Source: Clostridiales bacterium
GTDB taxonomy: Bacteria > Bacillota > Clostridia > Christensenellales > Aristaeellaceae
Assembly: GCA_017569285.1 (NCBI GenBank)
Contig: CP069419.1
Location: 2,728,001-2,792,000, forward strand
Length of the DNA stretch: 64,000 bases
Reading direction: 5' to 3'
Translations under genes and position numbers: made by a program
Part shown: positions 17,870-26,639 of the stretch, one piece after another
Numbering within the stretch: position 1 is the stretch's first letter
How the letters are laid out: every line of letters starts with the position of its first letter
The notes under the pieces: generated by a model
The model's input: only the letters and a program-made list of their open reading frames with translations
Told to the model about the DNA's origin: nothing
Database searches by the model: none

Positions 17870-18033
17870 TAGCCAGATGAGATAGAGAATATGCACCAGT
17901 CAGACAATGGCAGGGACCACGCATTCCAGACCGGGTATATCGTCGTAACGTCTTGACCTTGGCGCACATACTGCCCGATCTTTTCCGCGACCGTGAAAAT
18001 ATCTGTCTTTCTCAAAACAGAGCTCACAGACAT
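17870..18033 (-). pseudogene. Decayed small membrane gene with a DUF454-like segment
   Basis: A leftward frame starts MSVSSVLRKTDIFTVAEKIG at 18033, 15 bp after the ABC gene stop, but its reading frame shifts near 17938. The following bases on the minus strand (17923-17882) match 38 of 42 bases of the DUF454 gene (16672-16713), and in that frame a TGA interrupts the run AIV-stop-LVHILY, where the intact gene has AIVWLAHILY. So this is a broken copy of a short membrane protein, probably inactive. Confidence 0.6.
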
Positions 18034-18050
18034 ATCGTCATCTCCCTTTT

Positions 18051-19793
18051 TCAGATGCTCCAGTCCGCGCTGGCCGCCTGCAATTGCGTCATGCGGCGGA
18101 AGATGCTCTTGTCCTTCGCCATGAGCTCCGCAGGGCTGCCCTCCTCAGCCACCTGGCCATCAGCCAATACCACGATTTTATCTGCGGCCTCTACCGTGCG
18201 CATCCGGTGAGCAATTACCAGCACGGTTTTGCCCTGCAGCAGCCGGGACAGCGCGCCTTGCACCCTGGTTTCGTTTTCCACGTCCAAGGAGGCCGTGGCC
18301 TCGTCCAGCAGCACGATGGGCGCGTTCTTGAGCAGCGCCCGGGCGATGGAGATTCGCTGGCGCTCGCCGCCGGAGAGCTTCGCGCCGTTTTCCCCGATGG
18401 GCGTCTGATACCCTTTGGGCAGCTTTTCCACGAACTCATCACAGTTGGCGGCCCTGGCCGCGGCGCGTACCTCTTCATCCGTCGCGCCGTGTTTGCCCAG
18501 GCGGATGTTCTCCATCACCGTGTCGTCAAACAGCACCACGTCCTGGAACACCATCGAATAGTCCGTCAACAGCACTTCCGGATCAACGGTGGAAATATCC
18601 ACGCCGCCCACCGTGATCTGTCCCTGATCGATGTCCCACAGCCTGGCCGCAAGGCGGGCGCAGGTGCTTTTGCCGCCGCCGGAGGGGCCCACCAGGGCGG
18701 TAACTTCGCCTTCCTTCGCCGTGAAGCTGACGCCCTTCAGCACCTGCTTGTCGTCATAGGAGAAGCCTACATCCCTGAATTCGATATCATGTCCATTCGG
18801 CGCAAAGCGTTCCGCGCCTTCCGCCGTGGGTGTGTCGTAGATTTCGTTCAGCCGGTTTGCGGACACCTGGCTCATGAACATTTCCGCAATCAGTGCCAGG
18901 GCCTGGTCGAATGGCGAGTACACCCGCGTGATCACCAACAGGAACATGAACAAAAGCAGAAAGTCGATCTGGCCGGAGAGGATCAGCCCGGTGCCGGTCA
19001 GGATGGTGGTGGCGACGCCCAAGCGCATGATCACGCTGGCTCCATTGACAAACAGACCGGTCACCAGTTCGCCATGGATGTTGGTCTTTTCATGCCGGTC
19101 GATTTTGTCGTTCAGCGTTTGCAGAAAACGCGCCTCCTGGTTGGTGGCCCGGATCTCCCGGATGTTCTCCAGTGTTTCCTGGATACCATCGGACACCTGC
19201 AGGCTGTCCTTCTTCAGCTTTTCGGAATTGCGCCGGGACAGCTTCCGGCTGCCGAACAGCAGCGCGAAGGCCACCGGAACACCCCACAGCACGGCGATTG
19301 CCAGCCGCCAATCATAGCAGAACAGCACAATGGCGATGATCACCGTGGAGATGATCGCGCCGTGCAGGTACCCCAGACAATGGGACCATACGTGTTCCAG
19401 CCGGTTCACATCGCCCATGACGGTTTCGGTCAGGTCAGCCAGGTCACGCTTGCCAAAGTATCCCAGGGGAAGCTTGCGTAGCCGTTCCGCCAAGCTCAGG
19501 CGGGTGGCCTTCACCTCGCCGTATACCAGGCCGTAGGTAGCTTTGTACTGCTGAATGTGCGTGATCAGAGAAAGAACGATAAAGGCCAGCACCAGTAAGA
19601 TGAAAACCCATGCGTTGGGCAGCGGCGAACCCTTTGTCAGCGTGTCCATGTATTTCGCCATCATCAGGTACAGGATGCCCATGCCGCCCATGACCACCAG
19701 ATTGACGATCACCGTCCAGAAAGCACCCTTTTTTGTATTCTTCACGCCCTGGTCGGTGAGGGCGTAACGGCGCTGAAACGCTTTGCCAAACAT
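18051..19793 (-). CDS. Exporter-fold ABC permease-ATPase (second of a pair)
   Basis: Fused ABC half of 580 aa. About six membrane helices are followed by an ATPase with Walker A GPSGGGKST, signature LSGGERQR and Walker B IVLLDEATASLD. It lies directly downstream of another half (19794), so the two form a heterodimer. Both resemble the exporter-fold siderophore importers YbtPQ and IrtAB. That reading is supported by neighbours with metal-related domains but is not proven. Start MFGKAFQRRYALTDQG at 19793; the next gene upstream ends one base before. Confidence 0.82.
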   Translation of the reverse strand: MFGKAFQRRYALTDQGVKNTKKGAFWTVIVNLVVMGGMGILYLMMAKYMDTLTKGSPLPNAWVFILLVLAFIVLSLITHIQQYKATYGLVYGEVKATRLSLAERLRKLPLGYFGKRDLADLTETVMGDVNRLEHVWSHCLGYLHGAIISTVIIAIVLFCYDWRLAIAVLWGVPVAFALLFGSRKLSRRNSEKLKKDSLQVSDGIQETLENIREIRATNQEARFLQTLNDKIDRHEKTNIHGELVTGLFVNGASVIMRLGVATTILTGTGLILSGQIDFLLLFMFLLVITRVYSPFDQALALIAEMFMSQVSANRLNEIYDTPTAEGAERFAPNGHDIEFRDVGFSYDDKQVLKGVSFTAKEGEVTALVGPSGGGKSTCARLAARLWDIDQGQITVGGVDISTVDPEVLLTDYSMVFQDVVLFDDTVMENIRLGKHGATDEEVRAAARAANCDEFVEKLPKGYQTPIGENGAKLSGGERQRISIARALLKNAPIVLLDEATASLDVENETRVQGALSRLLQGKTVLVIAHRMRTVEAADKIVVLADGQVAEEGSPAELMAKDKSIFRRMTQLQAASADWSI

Positions 19794-21593
19794 TTACTTC
19801 GCCTCCTCTGCGGTGATTTTCCATTGTACGGCCTGGTTGTAATCCTTCCACATCCGGGCGTACAAACCATTCCCACGCACCAGCTCGGCGTGAGTGCCCT
19901 GCTCGGCCACCCGGCCTTCGTTCAGCACGATGATCTGATCCGCGTTCACCACCGTGGACAGGCGATGAGCGATCATGATCACTGTGCGGCCCTGCGTCAG
20001 CGCGGCAAAAGCCTTTTGGATCATCGCCTCGTTTTCCGGGTCGGCAAAAGCAGTGGCCTCATCCAGCACCACAATCGGCGCGCTTTTCAGGATGGCCCTG
20101 GCCAGCGCTACCCGCTGCTGCTCACCGCCGGAGAGATAGGTGCCCTCCGTGCCGATCACGGTGTCGATGCCGTCCGGAAGCTTGGCGATGATATCATCAC
20201 ATTGCGCGGCGGAGAGCGCTCTTTTCACTTCCTGCCGTGTGGCGTTTGGACGGGAGGCACGCACGTTTTCCAGGATGCTGGCTTTGAACAGCCGGTTGTT
20301 CTGGAACACGAAGGCCACCTGGTCCATCAGCACATGGGGATCGGTGTCCCGCACGTCCACGCCGCCCACCTTCACGGCGCCGGAGGTGACATCCCAGAAC
20401 CGGGGGATCAGGCTGGCCGCGGTGGTCTTGCCGCCGCCGGAGGGGCCCACCAGCGCCACTGTCTGGCCGGGCTTCACTGAGAAGGATACATGATCCAGCG
20501 CGGGCAGCTCTGCCCCGTCGTAAGTGAAGGACACGTCCTCAAATTCCACGCTGTTGTCCCTGGGCGTTTTCGGGTGATCGGTGATTTTCAGCGTCGGCGC
20601 GCTCATCACCTGGTCGATGCGGCCCAGAGCGGTCTTGGCCAGCATCATGCCGCTGGCGGCGAACATGATCCGGGCCAGGGCGGTGGAGATGATGGCTGAA
20701 AACACTGCGTAGAACGCGAAGTTGGTCACAAAACTCGCGAAGGTTCCGGCACTGAAGGCGGCGGGAGCCAACAGCAGGGCCACAGGAACCAGGAACACGA
20801 AAGCACCTTCCGTGGCGGTCAGATTGACAGCCTGGGGTACCTTGCACACGTCGGCCTGATAATGCTCTGCCTTGGCGCTGTAATCCTCGATGGCCTGCTT
20901 GAAGGCCCTGAAGGAATACACCGTCTGCTGGAACACCTTCACCACCGGGATGCCCCGCACATATTCGGTACCCGCCTTGCTCATCGTGTCCTGGGCGGCC
21001 TGGTATTCCGCCATCAGGCCGGCGTTTTTGCCGCCCATCATGGTGAACAGCGCCCCGATGGATACCACCGCCGCCAGCAGGCAGGCCGCGCCCATCCGCC
21101 AGTCGAACCAGAACATCAGCACCAGCGTCGCGATGAACATGGCGACGGTGCCCACGATGTCGGCCAAGTTATGGGCCAGCAGGGTTTCCGTTTCGGCCGC
21201 CGCACCGTCCAGACGGTTGCGCAAAAGGCCTGAAGCGTTGCTGTCAAAGAAGCCCAGCGGCGCTTTCATCAGGTGCGCCATACCCTGCTTTCGAATGTTG
21301 GACGCCGTACGGAAGGCCGCCAGGTGGGTGCACATCAGGGCGCAGAAATAGACTACAATGCCCGCCAGCGCAAAGGCGAAGGCCATCCAGCCGTACCGGG
21401 CGATCCCCGCTGCCTGCGTCCAGTTGGGGGCTACGGCGATCAGATCCCGGGCCACCAGCCAGATGCAGATGTAAGGAAGCATCCCCAGCACCATGGCCAC
21501 GGCCGACAGGCCCAGCCCCAGGAAGGTGAGCCCCTTGTGCCTGCCGGCATAGCCCAGCAGTCGGGACAGTGTTTTCTGTTTTTTCTCTTTCAA
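19794..21593 (-). CDS. Exporter-fold ABC permease-ATPase (first of a pair, YbtPQ/IrtAB-like)
   Basis: ABC exporter half of 599 aa. Transmembrane segments are followed by Walker A GPSGGGKTT, signature LSGGEQQR and Walker B VVLDEATAFADPENE. The ATAFADPENE wording after Walker B is a feature I recall in YbtPQ/IrtAB-type pairs. The TTG start at 21593 (LKEKKQK, with GGGGA upstream) is chosen because related proteins start MKEKK; the longer frame to 21668 runs through the hairpin at 21646 and is unlikely. An uptake role for metal-siderophore is inferred, not shown. Confidence 0.8.
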   Translation of the reverse strand: MKEKKQKTLSRLLGYAGRHKGLTFLGLGLSAVAMVLGMLPYICIWLVARDLIAVAPNWTQAAGIARYGWMAFAFALAGIVVYFCALMCTHLAAFRTASNIRKQGMAHLMKAPLGFFDSNASGLLRNRLDGAAAETETLLAHNLADIVGTVAMFIATLVLMFWFDWRMGAACLLAAVVSIGALFTMMGGKNAGLMAEYQAAQDTMSKAGTEYVRGIPVVKVFQQTVYSFRAFKQAIEDYSAKAEHYQADVCKVPQAVNLTATEGAFVFLVPVALLLAPAAFSAGTFASFVTNFAFYAVFSAIISTALARIMFAASGMMLAKTALGRIDQVMSAPTLKITDHPKTPRDNSVEFEDVSFTYDGAELPALDHVSFSVKPGQTVALVGPSGGGKTTAASLIPRFWDVTSGAVKVGGVDVRDTDPHVLMDQVAFVFQNNRLFKASILENVRASRPNATRQEVKRALSAAQCDDIIAKLPDGIDTVIGTEGTYLSGGEQQRVALARAILKSAPIVVLDEATAFADPENEAMIQKAFAALTQGRTVIMIAHRLSTVVNADQIIVLNEGRVAEQGTHAELVRGNGLYARMWKDYNQAVQWKITAEEAK

Positions 21594-21645
21594 TGGAATT
21601 CCCCGCTTTCCCGTCAGTATCCTCATTGTTGCGGACAAAACAGAC

Positions 21646-21673
21646 GGCGGATGCTGAAACGGCAGCACCCGCC
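21646..21673 (-). terminator. Hairpin between FMN-binding and ABC genes
   Basis: On the plus strand GGCGG-a-TGCTG at 21646-21656 and CAGCA-c-CCGCC at 21663-21673 pair with one mismatch around a six-base loop. It lies 15 bp after the FMN-binding stop. The T-run on the minus strand is weak, so it may be a partial terminator or processing hairpin that sets the ABC genes at a different level. Confidence 0.5.
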
Positions 21674-21690
21674 GCGTGAAAGAATGACGC

Positions 21691-24600
21691 TTATTCAGCC
21701 TGGCAGTCTGTCACTTCATAGCTTGTCGGCTGATCGAACGGAGGGCCGTAGACGATCATTTCATCGGAGAGAAAGCCGCCACCGACGAAATCTCCGACGT
21801 ATTCCGCGTCTTCTCCCGTCGTGATCGTCACATTCTTCGTCCGGCAACCCGTCACCTGTGTGACAGGGACGCCCAGCTCCGCCGGCTCATAGCCGCCGCA
21901 GTATCCGGTGATCCCGCCAATATAGGAGCAGCCGTCACCGACAGTGATGGTTACGTCTTCAGCCACGCAGCCCATAAAGTATTCCGAACCGAACCCGCAG
22001 CCGGAGACGCCGCCGATGCCATAACAGTTGCTGCCGACCTGAATACTGCCGTGCCCGATGCAGTTCGCGACGCTGGTGTTCTGCCAGCCGCCGCCGACAA
22101 TGCCCACGTTGGCAGTTTTTCCTTCCTCGATGACGATATCCGCGCGAGCCTCGCAATTCGTAATCACACTGCCCATGGACGCTCCAACGATGCCGCCGAA
22201 CATGCCTTCCTCACTCATCTCATTGGGAATCACGTGGACAGTGCCGTTCTCCAGCTTCACATCCGAAACGGTGGACATGAAGGCATATCCCACCACATCG
22301 GAGACCATCAGGAAGCCTTCCGCGCGAACGTCCTTTACTGTCAGGTTGGAGAGGGAGGCGTTGGCCAGGCAGCCGAACAGACCGGCCGTATAGGCTTCCC
22401 CCTGAGAGATGGTAAAGTTGCTGATGGTGTGGCCGTTTCCGTCAAAGGATCCTGTAAAGGCGTATTCCGTGTCCGGAAGTTCAGTGGGCTGGCCGTTTTC
22501 ATCAGAACCGGGTACGAAAATGCCCAGTGGCGACCATTCAGCGCCGTTCAGATCAATGTCTGCGGTCAGCACATAATGGCCGGAAAGATTCTGACTGACA
22601 GTGGCCAGTTCCTCGGCGGTGGCAATCTCGATTACTTCGGCTGCCGTTCCCTGTTTGACCCAGCTGATGGCGCCGTCGTCAGCTGTCAGCGTCAGGACGG
22701 TCTGGCCGTTGTCGTTCACAGAGAACGCGTAAGGGGCGGCCTCGGCCTCGAATTCCAGGTTGCTCCATGCCACATAGAGGCCCTGGCCGTCGCCTTTCTC
22801 TCCGTTGTCCACAGCATAGGCTTCAAAGTCAGCGGTCTGCGTCCCGTTCATCATCGTGACGCCATGGCCGTTTTCATCGATGGTCATGGAAAGATCGACG
22901 CCTGCGTATTCCTCGCCGAAGGCAGACAGGTCGGCCTTCCACGCACCTACAAAGCCAAGGCCGTCCAGCTGCGCAAGCGCTTCCGGCATATGCGCGGAGT
23001 AATCCATGTTTTCCAGGCAGAACAGGGCAATGACCTTGCGGATCGTCTCTTCGTCCGCGTCCGCGTCGATGCCCGCGGCCAGCCAGTAGGCATAGGGGCC
23101 CACCAGATAGCCCTTCAGTTCTTCCAGATCCTTGCCATAGCGAAACTCAATATGATAAGTTTCTGCCATGGTGTCTTCCCGCAGGAGAAAGTAGTTGAAC
23201 TCGCCTGCTTCATCCGTGCTCTTGTAGGCATCCACCGGGAAAGCCATGGAGATTTCCGTCCCCTGATACATCATGGTTTCGGTTTCGCCCACGTTGACCT
23301 GCCCAAGGTATTCATAGGTGTGGGTTTCGCTGGTGCCGTCCGTTTTCAGGATCGTGGCGGTATTGCCGCTGAAGGTGATGCGCTCCGCGCCGTTGATGAA
23401 ATCGCAGTCGAAGGCGTACCCGCCGTCCGCGAAGGCTTTGACGGCCGCTTCGCCGTACAGCTCCGAGGTGATGGAGCTCTGGAGCCTGCCGGTCATCTCC
23501 GGCGCGGCATCCTCGCCGATGACCGCCGCGATGTAGTCCTGCCACACAGGAGTCCACCGATCGCTGATAATGACATCGAACAGGCTGACATAGGCAGTGC
23601 CGTTCTCCCCGGCGATGGCGGGGAACACGCCGCCGAAGGCAGCGGCTTCCGCAGTGACGTCAGCTTTAGTATAGGAGAAGACCAGCTCGGGGTAGCCGAA
23701 AGCAGCCACGGTCACCGTATACTGTTTTCCTGCTTCAAACAGGGGGCTCTCGCTGCCGTTGCGGGCCTTGACCACTCCGTCCGCGTTCAGCACGCCGTTT
23801 TCATCCAGCGCGATGAAGGTGCCAACCGTACCGTGATGCCCCACAATTTCCTGCTCAACAGGCTTTTCAGCGCTTTCAGCCAGGATCTGAACATGCTGGA
23901 TATTGGCCAGGTAATCGGTCATGGAGCCAGAAGCCAGCACGATACTCTTTCCGTCAAAGGCGATGTCTTCGGCGGTCAGGCCGCTGTCAATGATGAAGTA
24001 AGGCGCTTGCGCCGCGGCGGGGCCGCCCTCAAAGGACGGGGAGCGGTACTTGCCGCTGGCGTCCGCCACGTTCACATAGTAGTATCCGGGCTTCAGGCCC
24101 GCGGCATCCCGGAAGGTGATGATCACCTTGCTGTCCGCGATCTCCACGGTATAGCTGTCGGCGGGGACAATCTCCTCGTTGCGCACGCCCCAGCGGATGT
24201 CCAGCACCTGGAGATCGAAATCTTCCGGCAGCTTACTGACCAGGGTCACCACGCCGCCGTCAACAGCTTCCACCGGCAATACGGAGCCTTCCACTTCCAG
24301 GAAGGTCTTACCGGCTTTGCCGTCAAAGGCGTTGAGTACAGCTTCTTGGGCGGCCGCGCTGACCATGGTTGCGCCAGAGATGGCATCAGTGCCACCGGAG
24401 GTCATGTCCATGGCGGCCACTTCGTCCTGGGTCTTGCCGACGAATTTGTCCAGCAGTCCGGCGTTCACCGCGGCGTCAAAGTAAGGCTTATTCTTGCTGG
24501 CCCAGAATTCCTCATTGCCTTCCTGGACGGAACCGGGGCCGCCGGTGCCGTTGTCCTTTACGACGGTAATGACGCCGCTGTCATCCACTTCAACCGTCAG

Positions 24601-24765
24601 CCTGACGTTGTAAAACGGGGGATGAATGAAAGGCGCGGTGGAGGGGTAATTGCGCTGATCCACATTGGCGTCACCCTCCAGGGTCTGATCAGCGAGCGCG
24701 CAGCATACGGACAGCGCAAGACAAAGCGCGATCACGAATGCGGTCATCAAGCGAGATTTTTTCAT
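21691..24765 (-). CDS. Large secreted FMN-binding protein with ZinT-like and GLUG regions
   Basis: Predicted surface protein of 1024 aa. It begins with a signal peptide (~residues 1-25). An FMN-binding domain with the SGAT flavin-attachment motif is at 130-133. A region near 260-380 resembles the Shr haemoglobin-interacting (DUF1533) domain, and ~395-590 looks ZinT/YodA-like (the motif AETYHIEFRYGKDLEEL). The C-terminus (~735-1020) has GLUG-type repeats such as GGIVGASMG and GGITGYCGG. No LPXTG or membrane anchor is seen at the C-terminus. RBS AAGGAGG before the ATG. Such a mix suggests extracellular electron transfer to, or capture of, a metal or haem; function is inferred. Domain boundaries are approximate. 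Confidence 0.78.
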   Translation of the reverse strand: MKKSRLMTAFVIALCLALSVCCALADQTLEGDANVDQRNYPSTAPFIHPPFYNVRLTVEVDDSGVITVVKDNGTGGPGSVQEGNEEFWASKNKPYFDAAVNAGLLDKFVGKTQDEVAAMDMTSGGTDAISGATMVSAAAQEAVLNAFDGKAGKTFLEVEGSVLPVEAVDGGVVTLVSKLPEDFDLQVLDIRWGVRNEEIVPADSYTVEIADSKVIITFRDAAGLKPGYYYVNVADASGKYRSPSFEGGPAAAQAPYFIIDSGLTAEDIAFDGKSIVLASGSMTDYLANIQHVQILAESAEKPVEQEIVGHHGTVGTFIALDENGVLNADGVVKARNGSESPLFEAGKQYTVTVAAFGYPELVFSYTKADVTAEAAAFGGVFPAIAGENGTAYVSLFDVIISDRWTPVWQDYIAAVIGEDAAPEMTGRLQSSITSELYGEAAVKAFADGGYAFDCDFINGAERITFSGNTATILKTDGTSETHTYEYLGQVNVGETETMMYQGTEISMAFPVDAYKSTDEAGEFNYFLLREDTMAETYHIEFRYGKDLEELKGYLVGPYAYWLAAGIDADADEETIRKVIALFCLENMDYSAHMPEALAQLDGLGFVGAWKADLSAFGEEYAGVDLSMTIDENGHGVTMMNGTQTADFEAYAVDNGEKGDGQGLYVAWSNLEFEAEAAPYAFSVNDNGQTVLTLTADDGAISWVKQGTAAEVIEIATAEELATVSQNLSGHYVLTADIDLNGAEWSPLGIFVPGSDENGQPTELPDTEYAFTGSFDGNGHTISNFTISQGEAYTAGLFGCLANASLSNLTVKDVRAEGFLMVSDVVGYAFMSTVSDVKLENGTVHVIPNEMSEEGMFGGIVGASMGSVITNCEARADIVIEEGKTANVGIVGGGWQNTSVANCIGHGSIQVGSNCYGIGGVSGCGFGSEYFMGCVAEDVTITVGDGCSYIGGITGYCGGYEPAELGVPVTQVTGCRTKNVTITTGEDAEYVGDFVGGGFLSDEMIVYGPPFDQPTSYEVTDCQAE

Positions 24766-24798
24766 AGCGAAACCTCCTTCATATTGTTCCGGGTCCTG

Positions 24799-25215
24799 TC
24801 AAGCGAGTGCCGCGCCAAGCGCCCTGCAGGCAGCCAGGCCGTCCTCGTCCGGAGCTTCGTTCACCGTTACGCTGTCAGCGGTCAGGGTGATGCCCTTTTC
24901 CGCGCAGCGCGCCTCCCAGGAGCGCATCCATTCGCCGTCGCCCCAGCCATAGGAGCCGAACAAGGCCGTCTTTTTACCGGGCAGCGCCGCTTCAATGCTC
25001 TCCAGCATCGGGAGGAATTCGCCGTCCTCCAGTTCTTCCGCGCCCATGGCCGGGCAGCCCAGCGCCACAGCGTCATAGCCATCCACGCTGTTCACATCCG
25101 CGCAGGTCAGCAGATCGGCCTCCGCCCCAGCCGCCTTCGCGCCTTCCGCCACGGCTTTTGCCATGGCCTCGGTGTTGCCGGTTCCGCTCCAGTAGATCAC
25201 CGCTACTTTGCTCAT
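24799..25215 (-). CDS. Flavodoxin
   Basis: Short-chain flavodoxin of 138 aa. The FMN-phosphate loop is WSGTGNTEAMA at residues ~9-19 and the FMN-contacting loop GSYGWGDGEWM lies in the second half. The ATG at 25215 has AAGGAAGG upstream; the longer open frame to 25365 has no support. In Clostridia flavodoxin often replaces ferredoxin during iron limitation, matching the DUF3793 gene next to it. Together with the FMN-binding surface protein it may supply electrons to an extracellular or periplasm-like flavin. Confidence 0.92.
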   Translation of the reverse strand: MSKVAVIYWSGTGNTEAMAKAVAEGAKAAGAEADLLTCADVNSVDGYDAVALGCPAMGAEELEDGEFLPMLESIEAALPGKKTALFGSYGWGDGEWMRSWEARCAEKGITLTADSVTVNEAPDEDGLAACRALGAALA

Positions 25216-25279
25216 GAGAAATCCTTCCTTTCTTTTTTCTGGTCTATTCCAATCCCTCAAAGGGTTATGAATAGCAATC

Positions 25280-25828
25280 CTATCTTGCGACCGCCAGTTT
25301 CTCCAGAGAAAACCCGCGGGACAGGCAGTCAAGATATACCTCCGTACAGCGCCTGCAGCGGGCAAACTGCCGGATCGCGCTTTCTATGTCGTCATACACC
25401 TTCCACAGCCCGCTGAGCTTGCATTCATCCTTCCGGTGCATGAATCCATCCACATCAGCCGGGGGATAGCCCAGGAACAATCCCACTTCATGGGGGAAAT
25501 CCTCTTCAGTGCGCAAACGCGAAATCAGCCGGGCAAGACAAACATTGGCGTCCTCACCCGTGTATCCGCATTCTGACAGAAGCTTTCGGGACAGGGGGTC
25601 GCGCAAATCGCGCTCCAGCAGTTTCGGCCGGTACAGATACAGCAGCGCTTTCCCGTCGCGCCATCTCAGGGGCAGAATGCGAAGGCCTTTATGGCTCAGC
25701 CGCTGGTTCAGCTGCCGCAGCTCTTCGGTCATTTGTTTTCGGCTGTCAAACGCGCAGTTGAACATATTCCCGGTTTTCAGGCAGGCCATGGTCGGAGCAC
25801 AGCAGCGAATCAGGGTTTCGTTGGACAT
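25280..25828 (-). CDS. DUF3793 family protein
   Basis: Cytoplasmic protein of 182 aa. The N-terminus CCAPTMACLKTGNMFNC, the middle LPLRWRDGKALLYLYRP, and EVGLFLGYPPADVDGFM are the DUF3793 family pattern. Function unknown. In Clostridia it is often found beside flavodoxin and iron-transport genes, as here. It is the first gene of the leftward operon behind the two GTTAG-N6-CTAAC sites and a strong promoter. Start ATG with AAGGAGG. Confidence 0.85.
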   Translation of the reverse strand: MSNETLIRCCAPTMACLKTGNMFNCAFDSRKQMTEELRQLNQRLSHKGLRILPLRWRDGKALLYLYRPKLLERDLRDPLSRKLLSECGYTGEDANVCLARLISRLRTEEDFPHEVGLFLGYPPADVDGFMHRKDECKLSGLWKVYDDIESAIRQFARCRRCTEVYLDCLSRGFSLEKLAVAR

Positions 25829-25859
25829 TTCAGCCTCCTTCGATAGGGCCAGTTGCGGT

Positions 25860-25875
25860 GTTAGATATGACTAAC
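25860..25875. promoter_or_regulatory. GTTAG-N6-CTAAC palindrome, second site
   Basis: GTTAG-ATATGA-CTAAC, 32 bp upstream of the DUF3793 start, in the leader of the transcript from the promoter at 25937-25987. One of five copies in the window. It could cooperate with the site at 25937-25952 to bind a repressor. Confidence 0.7.
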
Positions 25876-25936
25876 CTCTATTCTTAAGAAAAGCCGCGCT
25901 GGCATTCCTGCGATCGCCTCTTACGTCGCGGCTGAT

Positions 25937-25987
25937 GTTAGTTACAACTAACATTGATATCTTATCATAGGATCTGTATGCTGTCAA
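25937..25987 (-). promoter_or_regulatory. Promoter with GTTAG-N6-CTAAC operator for the DUF3793 operon
   Basis: On the minus strand TTGACA (25987-25982), a 17-bp spacer and TAAGAT (25964-25959) form a near-consensus promoter. The palindrome GTTAG-N6-CTAAC (25952-25937) begins six bases after the -10, over the expected start point. This layout fits repression by a protein that dissociates in the inducing condition, perhaps metal limitation. Confidence 0.8.
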
Positions 25988-26029
25988 GACTGTTTGATTG
26001 CCTTCTATATACAATAATGTGATGCTTCG

Positions 26030-26632
26030 TCATTTCTTCGTCATCACGGCCACCGCGCAGGGGATACGGCCCTCGGCCAGCGTAACCTGAATATCCTGAT
26101 ATCCGGCGCCCAGGAAGAACTGCCGGTAGCTTTCCACAGTGAACTGGCGCTTGAAATCTGCGCCGGCTTTCCCGATCACCGAGGCAAAGCCGCTGGTATT
26201 GCCTTTCTGATTCTTGTTCATGTACGTCGGAATGATCATCATCCCGCCGGGCTTACACACGCGATTTAGTTCATTCAGGGCCTTCAGCGGCTCATCCAGC
26301 AGGTGGATCACGTTCCCGGCGACCACCTTGTCGAAGGTGCTGTCCGGAAAATCCAGTGACAGGATGTCCGCCTGTCGGAAGGTCACATTCGTGAATGCAG
26401 AGCAGTTCTTCTCGGTCCGCTTCAGCATATTCGGCGCAAAATCCGTAGCGGTCAATTCCTTGCATCTGGGGGCGATCACCGCGCTGAGCAGCCCCGTGCC
26501 GCAGGCACATTCAAGCACTGTATCCCCGGGCTGAATCAGCGAACTCACAATCTGCCGCAGCGCCTTGTGCGTCTTCCCGTTGATAACATTGACGAATATA
26601 TCATAGACACCGGCCACTTGATTCCAGAACAC
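26030..26632 (-). CDS. Class I SAM-dependent methyltransferase
   Basis: Methyltransferase of 200 aa. Motif I is LECACGTGLL, motif II the acidic TATDFAPNML, and motif IV LDFPDSTFDKVVAGNVIHLL. Probably acts on a small molecule. The GTG start at 26632 (SVFWNQ frame) is preferred, because the longer frame to 26779 runs through the end of the upstream gene. It is the last gene of the 25-gene leftward operon. No clear terminator follows, so some read-through into the DUF3793 promoter region is possible. Confidence 0.83.
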   Translation of the reverse strand: MFWNQVAGVYDIFVNVINGKTHKALRQIVSSLIQPGDTVLECACGTGLLSAVIAPRCKELTATDFAPNMLKRTEKNCSAFTNVTFRQADILSLDFPDSTFDKVVAGNVIHLLDEPLKALNELNRVCKPGGMMIIPTYMNKNQKGNTSGFASVIGKAGADFKRQFTVESYRQFFLGAGYQDIQVTLAEGRIPCAVAVMTKK

Positions 26633-26639
26633 AGAGAAC

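Noticed and set aside
22051-25416. 1121-codon rightward open frame opposite the FMN-binding and flavodoxin genes
   Set aside because: It is the complement of well-supported leftward genes with signal peptide, SGAT motif, flavodoxin motifs and ribosome sites. Its translation has no recognisable domain and spans two gene boundaries.
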